DNA of 64,000 nt from VMCP01 sp964415065 (GCA_964415065.1 CAYPYX010000002.1:1-64000), one strand, 5' to 3'; counted from the stretch's first letter, positions 1 to 8,693 are shown. The notes: a model not told the origin generated them from the sequence alone. Program-made: numbers and translations.

Positions 1-348
1 CCTCAAGGTAAAGCTAAATTAGCCACCGACGGAGCTTTGAAAATGTTGGCAGAAGAACTTCGCCAGCGTGAATTCAAAATGGACAAGCTTCGTAAAGATG
101 CTGAGCAATTGTCTGGAAGTCTTAACGGTTCTACCGTTACCTTGACAACCAAAGCAGGTGCTTCCGGAAAAATCTTCGGATCTATCACTTCTTTACAAAT
201 TGCAAATGCTTTGAAAGACAAAGGATTTGACGTTGACAGAAGAAGAATTATGGTAGACGACATCAAAGAAATCGGCTCTTATGCCGCTACTGTGAACCTA
301 TTCAAAGACATCAGCGCCTCCATTACTGTGGAAGTAATCGCTGAATAA
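1..348 (+). CDS. rplI: 50S ribosomal protein L9, 3' part
   Basis: The window opens inside this gene. Frame 1 is open from base 1 and ends in TAA at 346-348, giving 115 residues. The first residues (PQGKAKLAT) match the end of the conserved L9 N-terminal domain, so about 30 codons lie upstream of the window. The rest is the long central helix rich in Lys, Glu and Arg and the C-terminal RNA-binding domain, with the typical GKIFGSIT segment. L9 binds 23S rRNA near the L1 stalk and limits frameshifting. A terminator hairpin follows 22 bases after the stop, so this is probably the last gene of its operon, usually rpsF-rpsR-rplI. Confidence 0.95.
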   Translation, partial: PQGKAKLATDGALKMLAEELRQREFKMDKLRKDAEQLSGSLNGSTVTLTTKAGASGKIFGSITSLQIANALKDKGFDVDRRRIMVDDIKEIGSYAATVNLFKDISASITVEVIAE

Positions 349-370
349 TTGTTTGGTTATTGTTGTTGTA

Positions 371-405
371 AAATGGCTGCTGTTAAATCAGTAGCCATTT
401 TTTTT
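371..405 (+). terminator. Intrinsic terminator after rplI
   Basis: A 12-bp stem (371-382 pairing with 389-400, one G-U wobble) with a TTAAAT loop is followed by eight T residues. It sits 22 bases after the rplI stop and ends just before the next gene's promoter box. Confidence 0.9.
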
Positions 406-416
406 GTTATTTACAC

Positions 417-424
417 TACCTTTG
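417..424 (+). promoter_or_regulatory. TACCTTTG -7 box
   Basis: Exact match to the Bacteroidetes -7 consensus TAnnTTTG. It ends 6 nt before the ATG at 431, so the transcript would start at or just before the start codon. No TTTG lies at the usual 17-23 nt spacing upstream. Confidence 0.55.
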
Positions 425-430
425 TACGCA

Positions 431-2809
431 ATGATTTGGTCTAGGGTAGCCACTTTTGTGCTTAAGAAACGTGCGTTTTTCGTCGCCATAATCCTCGCAT
501 TTACCGCTACAATGGGGTACTTCGCCTCTAAGGTAGAGCTGGAATACAACATGCAACGTCTGGTTCCAGAGGATGATCCCGATGTTAAATTCTACGATGC
601 TTTCAAGAAGAAATTCGGTGATGATGGCAATAAATTAATTGCGGCCATCAAAACACCTGAATTGTTTCAACTCGATTACTACCTTCAATTGAAGAAGTTG
701 TGTGATTCGTTGAATCAAATTCCGGGTGTTAAAGGCGTTCTATCCCCAACCAACGTGTATCATTTGGAATTGGATACCAATGACCAACTTCGTATGAATC
801 CGCTGGTGAAGGAAATTCCTCACAATCAAGCAGAACTCGACAGTTTAGGTGAAATCTTTTTTAACCTAAAGTTTTATGAAGGATTGCTGTACAATCCGGA
901 TTCGAAAGTTTCATTGATTATCGTTTCTGTAGATCCTACCTACATGTTTAGTGAAAAACGTGTTGAGTTAATTGAATCCATTACGGAGAAACTAAATGCG
1001 TTTGGTGCAGATCAGAAAGAAGAAATGCACATTACGGGACTGCCTTTTATTCGATACCAAAATGCTACTTCCATCAAGAATGAAATTATTCTGTTTACGG
1101 TATTTGCGTTTATTGTAACCGCTATTTTAATTCTAGTATTATTTAAGAATATCGGGACCCTATTAGTATCGTTGTTATTTATTGCCATAGGTGTGTTAAC
1201 CATGTTTGGTATTACGGTATTATGTGGATTTAAACTCAATATCCTTTCTGGAACTCTCCCCCCCTTATTGGTAGTGGTGGGTGTGCAAAATACCATTTAT
1301 CTCATCAACCAGTATCACGATCAATATCGAAAGCACGGGAATCAGGCGAAAGCTCTTACTCGCATAATCTCCCATGTGGGCGTTGCAACGTTTCTGATTA
1401 ATTTTACTACAGCAATCGGTTTTGGTACTTTCTATTTTACCAAAACAATTATATTGGAACAATTTGGTATTGTTTCTTTCGTAACCATCAATATTATCTT
1501 CTTGATCAGTATAGTGGGAATTCCCGTTCTGTATTCTTATTTACCTACTCCAAGTCATAAACAAACTAAGCACTTAGATAGTAAAAGTTGGAATGGGTTT
1601 TTGAACTGGATTTCGCATTTGGTATTCAAACGCAAACGTCGAATATTTTATTGGTTTTCAGTTGTAACAATCTTCGCTACTGTATTTTTAATCCGATTAA
1701 GACCCTTGTCGTTTATTGTAGATGATATCCCCCACGACAGTAAAGTTTACCGCGATTTAGAATACATACAGAACAATTTCCATGGGGCAATGCCATACGA
1801 AATAGTGATAACCTCTTATGAAGAAGGCGGTGTTACTAACGTGGATATGCTAACCAAAGGACGAAGATTGCAGCGTGCACTTTCGGAATTCGACGAATTA
1901 TCTAAACCCATGTCGATTGTGGAGGTCATTTCTGCGGCAAATCAGGCTGTGAACGAAAACGATCCGAATTATTATCGAATACCTAAGGCCACTGATTTTG
2001 GGGATTTGATGATGAAATTTCCAAGCTCGGTTACATCTTCCGATGGAAATAAAGAAGCAGGAAACAGCAATAAATTATTACGCGGATTGGTGGATTCTAC
2101 CTATTCCCAAATGCGGATAAGTTATCAAATTAAAGATATTGGCAGCATTCGCTTAGATTCTTTAAATGCGGTGATAACCCAAAAGGCAAAAGAGATATTC
2201 CCATCCCAAGAATATAATGTAGCCATTACGGGTACTTCATCCATCTTTTTGAAAGGAAATAAGTATTTGTACAATAGCTTGGGACAATCTACCTTCTGGG
2301 CATTGTTAATCATCTCATTAACCATGACGTTCTTGTTTCCAAGTTGGAGGATGGTATTGATTGCAATTGTGCCTAATATTATTCCTTTGTTGATTACCGC
2401 TGGTACTATGGGTTACTTCAATATCCCATTAAAGGCATCTACTATTTTGGTGTTTAGTATTGCTTTTGGTATTACAGTTGACGCAACCATCCATTTTGTT
2501 ACAACGTTTAGACGGGAAATCATTGTTCATAAACATTCTGTTCGACACGCATTAAAGATTACCATTCCTGAAGTGGGAATAAGCATGATTTATTCTGGTT
2601 TGGCAGTCTGTTCAGGCTTCATGATTTTTGCTTTTAGCGAATTTCAGGGTACACAAGCATTGGGTTGGTTGACGGCATTGACCATTTTCTCAGGAATTGC
2701 CACCAATTTATTCTTGCTGCCTGCCTTGATCCTGGCATTTGAAAAATTTATCAATCCGAAAGTGGAATTGAAAGAAACGTTGTTGGATCTTCCCGAAGGA
2801 GAAGAATAA
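431..2809 (+). CDS. RND-superfamily (MMPL/patched-like) exporter
   Basis: A 792-residue inner-membrane protein of the RND superfamily, closest to the single-subunit HAE3/MMPL type, which moves lipids or other hydrophobic compounds by proton-driven transport. The pattern is two repeated halves. Each has one N-terminal membrane segment (about residues 8-28 and 400-420), a large periplasmic domain, and a cluster of five membrane helices (about 215-380 and 620-780). The second cluster carries a charged IAFGITVDATIHF helix of the kind used for proton relay. An upstream in-frame TTG at 404 would add nine residues, but the ATG at 431 right after TACCTTTG is the better start. The substrate cannot be read from the sequence. 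The gene stands alone between a terminator and a convergent intergenic region. Confidence 0.85.
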   Translation: MIWSRVATFVLKKRAFFVAIILAFTATMGYFASKVELEYNMQRLVPEDDPDVKFYDAFKKKFGDDGNKLIAAIKTPELFQLDYYLQLKKLCDSLNQIPGVKGVLSPTNVYHLELDTNDQLRMNPLVKEIPHNQAELDSLGEIFFNLKFYEGLLYNPDSKVSLIIVSVDPTYMFSEKRVELIESITEKLNAFGADQKEEMHITGLPFIRYQNATSIKNEIILFTVFAFIVTAILILVLFKNIGTLLVSLLFIAIGVLTMFGITVLCGFKLNILSGTLPPLLVVVGVQNTIYLINQYHDQYRKHGNQAKALTRIISHVGVATFLINFTTAIGFGTFYFTKTIILEQFGIVSFVTINIIFLISIVGIPVLYSYLPTPSHKQTKHLDSKSWNGFLNWISHLVFKRKRRIFYWFSVVTIFATVFLIRLRPLSFIVDDIPHDSKVYRDLEYIQNNFHGAMPYEIVITSYEEGGVTNVDMLTKGRRLQRALSEFDELSKPMSIVEVISAANQAVNENDPNYYRIPKATDFGDLMMKFPSSVTSSDGNKEAGNSNKLLRGLVDSTYSQMRISYQIKDIGSIRLDSLNAVITQKAKEIFPSQEYNVAITGTSSIFLKGNKYLYNSLGQSTFWALLIISLTMTFLFPSWRMVLIAIVPNIIPLLITAGTMGYFNIPLKASTILVFSIAFGITVDATIHFVTTFRREIIVHKHSVRHALKITIPEVGISMIYSGLAVCSGFMIFAFSEFQGTQALGWLTALTIFSGIATNLFLLPALILAFEKFINPKVELKETLLDLPEGEE

Positions 2810-2916
2810 TTGAAACTACGCGGTATTCAATTTTAGAAAGCGAGGAGTAATTTGAACAGCGTGCTATTCAATTGGATAAGCACGCGTGCAATAAAACGGG
2901 ATAGCGCTGTAAAAAT

Positions 2917-2984
2917 AGAAGAATCGATTTGAACAGATGACTCGATTAGAACAGAAGAATCGATTTGAACAGAAGAATCGATTT
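2917..2984. repeat. 18-bp tandem repeat, 3.8 copies
   Basis: Copies start at 2917, 2935, 2953 and 2971, an exact 18-bp period. Copies 1 and 3 are identical (AGAAGAATCGATTTGAAC). Copy 2 differs at a few positions and copy 4 is cut after 14 bases. The array lies in the 267-bp region between the convergent RND and LuxE-like genes. The rest of that region shows no gene and no clear terminator. Confidence 0.9.
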
Positions 2985-3076
2985 CCCCAATTAATGCTTC
3001 TTCTGTTTTGATTTACAGTTTAGCAGTTTTTAGTGCTTTTATCGTTTCCTAGGAAGATCTGTTTACGAAAAAAAAC

Positions 3077-4324
3077 TCAAGGCGCTGAAAATACCAATTG
3101 GTTACAACCTCGAATATCGGAGTGGTCAATTCTGCCAACAATTTCGAAAGTTCCGTCGTCAAATACCTTGCCCAAATCATCGGTTGCAATAAACGAGCAA
3201 CTGTGGTAGTTCATCAAGTCGATTACACAAATTCTGCCTGTTTTATGGGATGGAAGAAAAGTTCGAAAATCTGCTGGATCTTGAATCAGTATTTTCATCC
3301 ACGGGGGACAACTAAAAATTCCATTACCATGAGAATATGCCTGAGATGTTAATTCGGTCATGCCATATTCGCTGAAAATGGATTCTTGATGCAGTCCTTT
3401 ACATAGAATTTGGTGGATTTCAGGACGGGTTAATTCAGGACCTTTTCCTTTCATACCACCGGTTTCAAGTACATGAGTATATTCGAAGAGCTTTGACCAT
3501 GTTTTTGGGGACGATGGGTTTAGTTCTTCTGACTTGAATATATCAGTACGGGTGATGTTCGAATTTGGCTGGAGATTATCTTTCGATTCATCCAAGTGAA
3601 TAGTTGAATTAGAACAATTTGAGTCGAATAATTCAGAGTGGTTAGTTGGAGAATCCAACTTTAATGATTCAAGAAATATCCGATATTTTTCGTTATGGGG
3701 ATCTTGCAGCAATTGATTCAAATAGCGACTGAATTCTAACAGACCAAACGTCACGCCCCAAAGCAGTACTTTTTTATTTTGACTGCGCCATTTTATCAAA
3801 TCAGATAGTAATTGATCGAAGTTCAAATTATAGAAACCTCCTTCATCTGCTCGTAATTGAATGAGCTGATCTACCATGTGTATCAAACCCGATCCAGTAC
3901 GATCAAGGTAACTGGGAAGCAATGCCGCGATTACGTCGTAGGGTTTGTTCTCTGTGAATAAATCAAATCCATTTAGGCAGGCCAATTCATAGTCATTCAA
4001 TAAATGTATGAAATGTTGTGAAACCCCCATGCCGGTGGTTGAGCTGCTGGTAAATTGAATTTCGTGGGTTGGAAAGCAGCTTATCTTTTTGGTTTTAAAC
4101 AATGAAATCGGTAGAAATGGGATATCGGTTTCATGTTGGAACTGTAATTTTTCGGGAATTTTATGGGCATTTTTCGCAAAACCCAAGGATAAATGTACCC
4201 AATCCGCGAATACTTCATTATGCTGCATTTGAAATCGATAAATTTCTAAACAAGTTTCGGTAAATTTGTTAGGATCTACTGTGAATTGGCTGTTTAAAAT
4301 ATCGTGGATGCTCTTAGGAATCAT
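3077..4324 (-). CDS. LuxE/PaaK-type acyl-activating enzyme
   Basis: A 415-residue protein resembling the LuxE acyl-protein synthetase branch of the adenylate-forming superfamily, which activates fatty acids as acyl-AMP and passes them to a Cys or CoA. Visible signatures are SSSTTGMG (phosphate-binding loop, about residue 95), ETGGMKGKG, SEYGMTELTSQ (adenine-binding YGMTE) and the closing IATDDLG and GRIDHSDIRG segments. No luciferase genes are nearby, so bioluminescence is not implied. Relatives I recall are about 325 residues. The excess is mostly a Ser/Asn-rich stretch at about residues 220-275 that looks inserted. The longer reading from a TTG at 4348 is less likely than the ATG at 4324. 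Its 5' end overlaps the divergent lipoprotein gene by 17 bp. Confidence 0.75.
   Translation of the reverse strand: MIPKSIHDILNSQFTVDPNKFTETCLEIYRFQMQHNEVFADWVHLSLGFAKNAHKIPEKLQFQHETDIPFLPISLFKTKKISCFPTHEIQFTSSSTTGMGVSQHFIHLLNDYELACLNGFDLFTENKPYDVIAALLPSYLDRTGSGLIHMVDQLIQLRADEGGFYNLNFDQLLSDLIKWRSQNKKVLLWGVTFGLLEFSRYLNQLLQDPHNEKYRIFLESLKLDSPTNHSELFDSNCSNSTIHLDESKDNLQPNSNITRTDIFKSEELNPSSPKTWSKLFEYTHVLETGGMKGKGPELTRPEIHQILCKGLHQESIFSEYGMTELTSQAYSHGNGIFSCPPWMKILIQDPADFRTFLPSHKTGRICVIDLMNYHSCSFIATDDLGKVFDDGTFEIVGRIDHSDIRGCNQLVFSAP
4261..4268 (+). promoter_or_regulatory. TAAATTTG -7 box for the lipoprotein gene
   Basis: Exact TAnnTTTG match, 39 nt before the ATG at 4308, lying inside the 5' part of the divergent LuxE-like gene. 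No well-spaced TTTG -33 box is seen. Confidence 0.45.
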
Positions 4325-4805
4325 CGGGGTAGTTGCTTGTAGCGACAAAGATACGAACTCTAAGGTGCCTCAATTGGAGTTTTTGGATCAATTTATTGTT
4401 CCAGCGCCTGGGGGGTATGATAGTTTAGTAGAATTACATATCGAATATTTGGATAACGACGGTGATATTGGTTTAAATGAAAGCGATACGACAGGTCCTT
4501 TTAAGTTTGGTGAATACGCCTTCTACAATTTATTTTGTTTCATGTACGTTAAGGAAAACGGTATATGGGTTAAGCCATTAAATCCATTTAGCTCTAAAGA
4601 TACCTTGTTTTTACATGAACGATTTCCAAACATAACTCCCACATCTGAAAATAAAAGATTAAGAGGGGAAATTACGTTATATATACCTGCAAGGCCCTTG
4701 GAATTGAGAAGAGACTCCGTGCGATTTGAAATACAATTATGGGATAGAGCATTAAATAGAAGCAATGTGTTGAAATCAAATGTGTTTAAATTAAAACATC
4801 CATGA
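4308..4805 (+). CDS. Predicted lipoprotein, unknown function
   Basis: A 165-residue protein that begins MLLGIIGVVACSDKD: a short hydrophobic stretch followed by a lipobox-like VVAC, so it is probably lipidated on Cys11. The mature part has an acidic DNDGDIG motif and alternating strands. It looks like a small beta-sandwich of a kind common in Bacteroidota, but I do not recognise the family. An in-frame TTG at 4266 would add 14 residues. I chose the ATG because it gives a compact lipoprotein signal. The coding start overlaps the divergent LuxE-like gene. The stop overlaps a possible ATG (ATGA at 4802) of the OmpH-like gene, so the two downstream genes may be cotranscribed with it. Confidence 0.7.
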   Translation: MLLGIIGVVACSDKDTNSKVPQLEFLDQFIVPAPGGYDSLVELHIEYLDNDGDIGLNESDTTGPFKFGEYAFYNLFCFMYVKENGIWVKPLNPFSSKDTLFLHERFPNITPTSENKRLRGEITLYIPARPLELRRDSVRFEIQLWDRALNRSNVLKSNVFKLKHP

Positions 4806-4852
4806 GCCAAAGTCAATTAAAATTAATATTTTCGTATCCTCTTAATACATAC

Positions 4853-5437
4853 ATGAAGTCTAAAATTATTTTGCGTTTTTTATATTTACTGAGTTTTATT
4901 CTCATTTCTAATACACTTACGGCACAACGAGTTTCTCTTGCTTATATTGATTCTGATTATATTCTGGGAAGGATGCCTGAATACAAATCGGCTCAAAAAC
5001 AATTAGACGATGCTGCAGCATCCTGGGAAACCGAAGCGGGTAAGTTGGAAGCCAAGTTAAGTCAAATGGTAAAGGATTTTTCAGCTGAGGAAATTCTACT
5101 TACCAGTGATCAAAGGGGTCAACGGAAAGATGCCATAACCAAACAAGAAAGTGAACTCATTAAATTCCGAGAAGAGAAATTCGGTACCGACGGCGAATTA
5201 TTCAAAAAACGAGCTCAATTGATTAAGCCTATTCAAGATAAAATGTTTGAAGCGGTTCAGAAAGTAGCAAAACAAGAAGGATTGGATTATATTTTCGACA
5301 AGGCTTCAGGGGTGCAGATGTTGTATGCCAATCCCAAATACGATAAAACATTTGAGGTGATGGAAGAATTAGGAATTCCACTTACCGAAAATGAGGGAAA
5401 ACCCAAAGGTGGCGCTAAATCTGGAGGCCAAAATTAA
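4853..5437 (+). CDS. OmpH/Skp-like periplasmic chaperone (first copy)
   Basis: A 194-residue secreted protein of the OmpH/Skp family, which holds unfolded outer-membrane proteins in the periplasm before BAM-mediated insertion. It starts MKSKIILRFLYLL, a classic signal peptide cleaved after TAQ. The mature start RVSLAYIDSDYILGRMPEY is the typical OmpH strand. It is followed by a long charged coiled coil (about residues 45-135) and a C-terminal LDYIFDKASG segment. A possible upstream ATG at 4802 overlaps the previous stop but would place 17 extra residues before the signal, so the ATG at 4853 is preferred. A Gly/Lys-rich tail ends the protein. A second OmpH-like gene follows 137 bp later. Confidence 0.88.
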   Translation: MKSKIILRFLYLLSFILISNTLTAQRVSLAYIDSDYILGRMPEYKSAQKQLDDAAASWETEAGKLEAKLSQMVKDFSAEEILLTSDQRGQRKDAITKQESELIKFREEKFGTDGELFKKRAQLIKPIQDKMFEAVQKVAKQEGLDYIFDKASGVQMLYANPKYDKTFEVMEELGIPLTENEGKPKGGAKSGGQN

Positions 5438-5519
5438 ATTTAGGCAAGTCCTAATCATTTATTAACATAAAATTCAGTGGATATTAATCGTCCGTTTATC
5501 GATTTCCATATTATTGAGT

Positions 5520-5527
5520 TAACTTTG
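5520..5527 (+). promoter_or_regulatory. TAACTTTG -7 box
   Basis: Exact TAnnTTTG match, 47 nt before the ATG of the second OmpH-like gene. It gives that gene its own predicted promoter in the 137-bp spacer. Confidence 0.5.
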
Positions 5528-5574
5528 GCATTTAAATTGTAAAAATTTTCAAGAATCAAATAATTACACACACA

Positions 5575-5807
5575 ATGAAAAAATTCTTTTTAGTACTAAC
5601 TGTCATTTTGGGCAGTATTGCAGCAGTTCAAGCGCAAGCACAAAAAATGGCTTTTGTAAACACTCAATTAATTATGGATACTTTGCCAGCAAAGGATTCT
5701 GCGGAATTGAAATTACAAGCAATTGCAATGCAATACGATGATGCTATCAAATCTTTAACATCTGAAATCCAAGCAAAGCAAGCTGAATACGAAGCTAAAA
5801 CAAAATC
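5575..5807 (+). CDS. OmpH/Skp-like chaperone (second copy), cut by an assembly gap
   Basis: The 77 readable codons give a signal peptide (MKKFFLVLTVILGSIAAVQA) and an OmpH-like first strand KMAFVNTQLIMDTLPAKD, then the start of a coiled coil rich in Lys, Gln and Glu. The frame runs into the N run at 5808 and the rest of the gene is missing from the assembly. Sequence after the gap (GAGGCAGC then seven T) looks like the right arm of a terminator, so the stop most likely lies inside the gap. Tandem ompH-like genes are common in Bacteroidota, often beside bamA, which is not seen here. Confidence 0.8.
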
Positions 5808-5907
5808 NNNNNNNNNNNNNNNNNNNNNNNNNNNNNNNNNNNNNNNNNNNNNNNNNNNNNNNNNNNNNNNNNNNNNNNNNNNNNNNNNNNNNNNNNNNNN
5901 NNNNNNN
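5808..5907. other. Scaffold gap (100 N)
   Basis: Exactly 100 N, a placeholder of unknown real length. It interrupts the second OmpH-like gene. The first bases after it (5908-5922) read as the 3' arm and T-run of a terminator. Confidence 0.95.
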
Positions 5908-6041
5908 GAGGCAGCTTTTTTTATTCAAATTGTACGCAAGTATTTTATTGAATTATGTTGGTGCGACACAACTAATAAACTTCATCATGAATTTCCGCAA
6001 ATTATTGTGGTATATTCGAAACGGAATTTAATAATCATAAA

Positions 6042-6860
6042 GTGGCAAAAATCGGAGTGTTTGATTCAGGTTATGGAGGATTAACCGTTTTGCAATCGTT
6101 GGTGGAAAAACTCCCCCAATATGATTTTGTTTATTTGGGAGATAATGCACGAGCGCCCTACGGAGATAAATCTTTTGAAACCGTGTATCAGTATACACTA
6201 GAAGCGGTTAATTGGCTTTTTGATGTTCAAAATTGTGAATTGGTGATTCTTGCATGTAATACAGCTTCCGCAAAAGCACTCAGACAAATTCAACAAGTTG
6301 ACCTCCCCCAAAGAAAAGATTCAAAACGAGTTTTAGGCGTGATTCGACCTACTTCTGAGATTATTGGGAATCTTACGCAAACTGGTCATATCGGAATTGT
6401 GGGTACCGCAGGAACCATAAAATCCAATTCCTATACAATTGAAATTGAACGATTTTTCCCGGGAATACATGTGCACCAAGAAGCATGTCCGATATGGGTA
6501 CATCTGGTAGAAAATCGATTTGTTGGCCTGCCCGGCACCGATTATTTTGTTCAATATCACTTAGATCGATTATTCAGTCAGTCTTCAGAAATTGATACCT
6601 TGCTATTGGCTTGTACACATTATCCATTACTGATGAGTTCAATACAAAAGAATGTTTCTCGAAATATTCAAGTTATCAGCCAAGGTGGAATTGTAGCTGC
6701 GAGTTTGGAGAATTACTTACACAGGCACGCTGAAATTGAAGAAAAATTGAGCAAAAAAGGAAGTAGATTGTTTTTTACAACAGAAAAGTTCAACGATTTT
6801 GATCAATTAGCCACCTTATTCTATGGTGATAATGTAATTGCAGATCGTGTGATTTTGTAA
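6042..6860 (+). CDS. murI: Glutamate racemase
   Basis: A 272-residue cytoplasmic enzyme that converts L- to D-glutamate for peptidoglycan. The family motifs are present: FDSGYGGLT with catalytic Asp8, YLGDNARAPYG, LACNTAS with the first catalytic Cys (Cys72), and LLLACTHYPLL with the second. Length is normal. The start is GTG at 6042, because MAKIGVFDSG begins exactly there and no ATG lies in frame nearby. Its stop TAA (6858-6860) forms part of the TAACTTTG box of the next gene. Together with murB at 15 kb and glmM at 63 kb it is one of several scattered cell-wall genes in the window. Confidence 0.96.
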   Translation: MAKIGVFDSGYGGLTVLQSLVEKLPQYDFVYLGDNARAPYGDKSFETVYQYTLEAVNWLFDVQNCELVILACNTASAKALRQIQQVDLPQRKDSKRVLGVIRPTSEIIGNLTQTGHIGIVGTAGTIKSNSYTIEIERFFPGIHVHQEACPIWVHLVENRFVGLPGTDYFVQYHLDRLFSQSSEIDTLLLACTHYPLLMSSIQKNVSRNIQVISQGGIVAASLENYLHRHAEIEEKLSKKGSRLFFTTEKFNDFDQLATLFYGDNVIADRVIL

Positions 6861-6865
6861 CTTTG
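6858..6865 (+). promoter_or_regulatory. TAACTTTG -7 box for uvrC
   Basis: Exact TAnnTTTG match that begins with the murI stop codon and ends 4 nt before the uvrC ATG. If it is the promoter, the uvrC mRNA is leaderless. Confidence 0.55.
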
Positions 6866-6869
6866 CATA

Positions 6870-8693
6870 ATGGCACCAGACGATTTAAGACCCTTTATTT
6901 TGTCGCTTCCTGAAACCCCAGGAGTTTACAAATACTTTGATAAAGAAGGTGTCATCATCTATGTGGGTAAAGCCAAAAATTTGAAGCGTAGGGTTTCTTC
7001 CTATTTTACTAAAAATCATTATGAAGATTTTAAAACGCAATTACTGGTAAGTAAAATTCGGAAAATCGAATTTACAGTAGTGGATACTGAAATGGATGCT
7101 TTGCTGTTAGAGAACAGCTTGATCAAAGAATTCCAGCCCAAATACAACATCAATTTAAAAGACGACAAGTCGTATCCATATATTAAAATCACCAATGAGC
7201 GATTTCCACGGGTATTTCCGATGAGAAATCCCATGAAAGACGGTTCTCGATATTTCGGGCCTTATGCATCCGTTCGAATCATGAACACCGTTTTGGAACT
7301 CATACAAAAATTGTATCCGACTAGGAATTGCAATTTAAAAATGAATTCAAAATCTATTGCTGAAGGTAAATTTAAGTTATGCTTGGAATATCATATTGGT
7401 AATTGTAAAGCTCCCTGTGTGGGTTACCAAACTGAGCAGCAATACATGGACAGTATTGATCAAATTGTAAAAATATTAAAAGGCAATTTGACCGAAGTTA
7501 AGCAACACCTAAAAAAACTAATGCTCGAGGCAGCAGAGAATTTACAATTTGAAGAGGCACAAATCTTTAAAGATAAACTTCAACTCCTTGAACGTTACCA
7601 AAGTAAAAGTACCATCGTTAGTCCACAAGTGGGAGATGTGGAGGTGTATTCCATTAGCAGTACAGATAAATACGGTTTTATTAATTTTCTCCGTGTTAGC
7701 CAAGGTATTATTGTCATTTCTCGGAACGTGGAAGTCCGTAAGAAAATGAATGAAACCGATGAAGAAATATTGGTACTTGTAATGGGGGAAATGCGACAGC
7801 ACTATGGAGATCATTGTAGAGAAGTCATAACCCAGCATGAAATTGAATGGCCGGAAAAGGATGTAATTGTTACTATCCCAAAAGCGGGCGACAAAAAAAA
7901 GTTGCAAGAGCTGAGTTTGAAAAATGCCATGTTGTACCGTCAAGAGAAACTCCAGCAATACGAAAAACTCAATCCTCAGGTTCGTGTTGACCGCTTGTTG
8001 GAACAAATGCGCAGTGATTTGAGATTAGCTGAACTTCCAAAGCACATCGAATGTTTTGATAATTCTAATTTTCAGGGGCAATACCCGGTGAGCGCGTGTG
8101 TTGTTTTCCGGGATGGCAAACCTGCAAAAAACGATTACCGTCATTTTAATGTTAAAACGGTTGAAGGCCCCAATGATTTCGCAACCATGAAAGAGGCTCT
8201 AACACGAAGATATACTCGATTACTTGCGGAAAATCAAGAACTACCTCAGTTAATTGTGGTTGACGGTGGTAAAGGTCAGTTAAGTGCGGCTGTAGAGGCA
8301 TTGAAAGAACTGGGAATTTACACAAAGCTTGCCGTTATTGGTATTGCCAAAAGGTTAGAGGAGATTTATTATCCCAATGATCCTTTGCCCTTGTATATTG
8401 ATAAAAAATCAGAAACGCTGAAAGTAATTCAACATATGAGAGACGAAGCGCATCGATTTGGAATCACGCATCACCGACAACGAAGAGATAAAGGAACTTT
8501 GAAAACATCGCTTACCGAGATACCGGGAATTGGTCCTGCAAAAGCGAAAATGCTCTTGAATTCCTTTCGCAGTATTGCTCGGATAAAGACAGCTTCAATT
8601 GAGTCGTTGGAATCAGTTGTAGGACGTTCATCCGCTGAGATCATACATCAATTTTATCATGATTCTGGCAATGATAGTCCATCGGAAGAATAA
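6870..8693 (+). CDS. uvrC: UvrABC excinuclease subunit C
   Basis: A 607-residue nucleotide-excision repair nuclease that makes both incisions around a lesion with UvrB. Domains in order: GIY-YIG nuclease (PGVYKYFDKEGVIIYVGKAK, about 15-35), a Cys-containing segment with CKAPCVGY (about 175), a UVR motif that binds UvrB (about 205-235), the RNase H-like 5' nuclease (HIECFDNSNFQG near 390 and VDGGKGQLSAA near 465), and C-terminal helix-hairpin-helix repeats (EIPGIGPAKAKMLL, about 550). Full length for the family. The ATG at 6870 lies 9 bp after murI. Confidence 0.97.
   Translation: MAPDDLRPFILSLPETPGVYKYFDKEGVIIYVGKAKNLKRRVSSYFTKNHYEDFKTQLLVSKIRKIEFTVVDTEMDALLLENSLIKEFQPKYNINLKDDKSYPYIKITNERFPRVFPMRNPMKDGSRYFGPYASVRIMNTVLELIQKLYPTRNCNLKMNSKSIAEGKFKLCLEYHIGNCKAPCVGYQTEQQYMDSIDQIVKILKGNLTEVKQHLKKLMLEAAENLQFEEAQIFKDKLQLLERYQSKSTIVSPQVGDVEVYSISSTDKYGFINFLRVSQGIIVISRNVEVRKKMNETDEEILVLVMGEMRQHYGDHCREVITQHEIEWPEKDVIVTIPKAGDKKKLQELSLKNAMLYRQEKLQQYEKLNPQVRVDRLLEQMRSDLRLAELPKHIECFDNSNFQGQYPVSACVVFRDGKPAKNDYRHFNVKTVEGPNDFATMKEALTRRYTRLLAENQELPQLIVVDGGKGQLSAAVEALKELGIYTKLAVIGIAKRLEEIYYPNDPLPLYIDKKSETLKVIQHMRDEAHRFGITHHRQRRDKGTLKTSLTEIPGIGPAKAKMLLNSFRSIARIKTASIESLESVVGRSSAEIIHQFYHDSGNDSPSEE

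Noticed and set aside
2917..2984. CRISPR-like direct repeats
   Set aside because: The copies are contiguous with no unique spacers and no cas genes are nearby. The same applies to the array at 28020-28328.
5908..6084. Continuation of the OmpH-like frame after the gap
   Set aside because: The frame across 100 N is arbitrary, the later residues are not OmpH-like, and a terminator-like arm follows the gap immediately.
7542..8006. 154-codon antisense frame inside uvrC
   Set aside because: It is a shadow of a conserved gene with no motif, signal or start context of its own.
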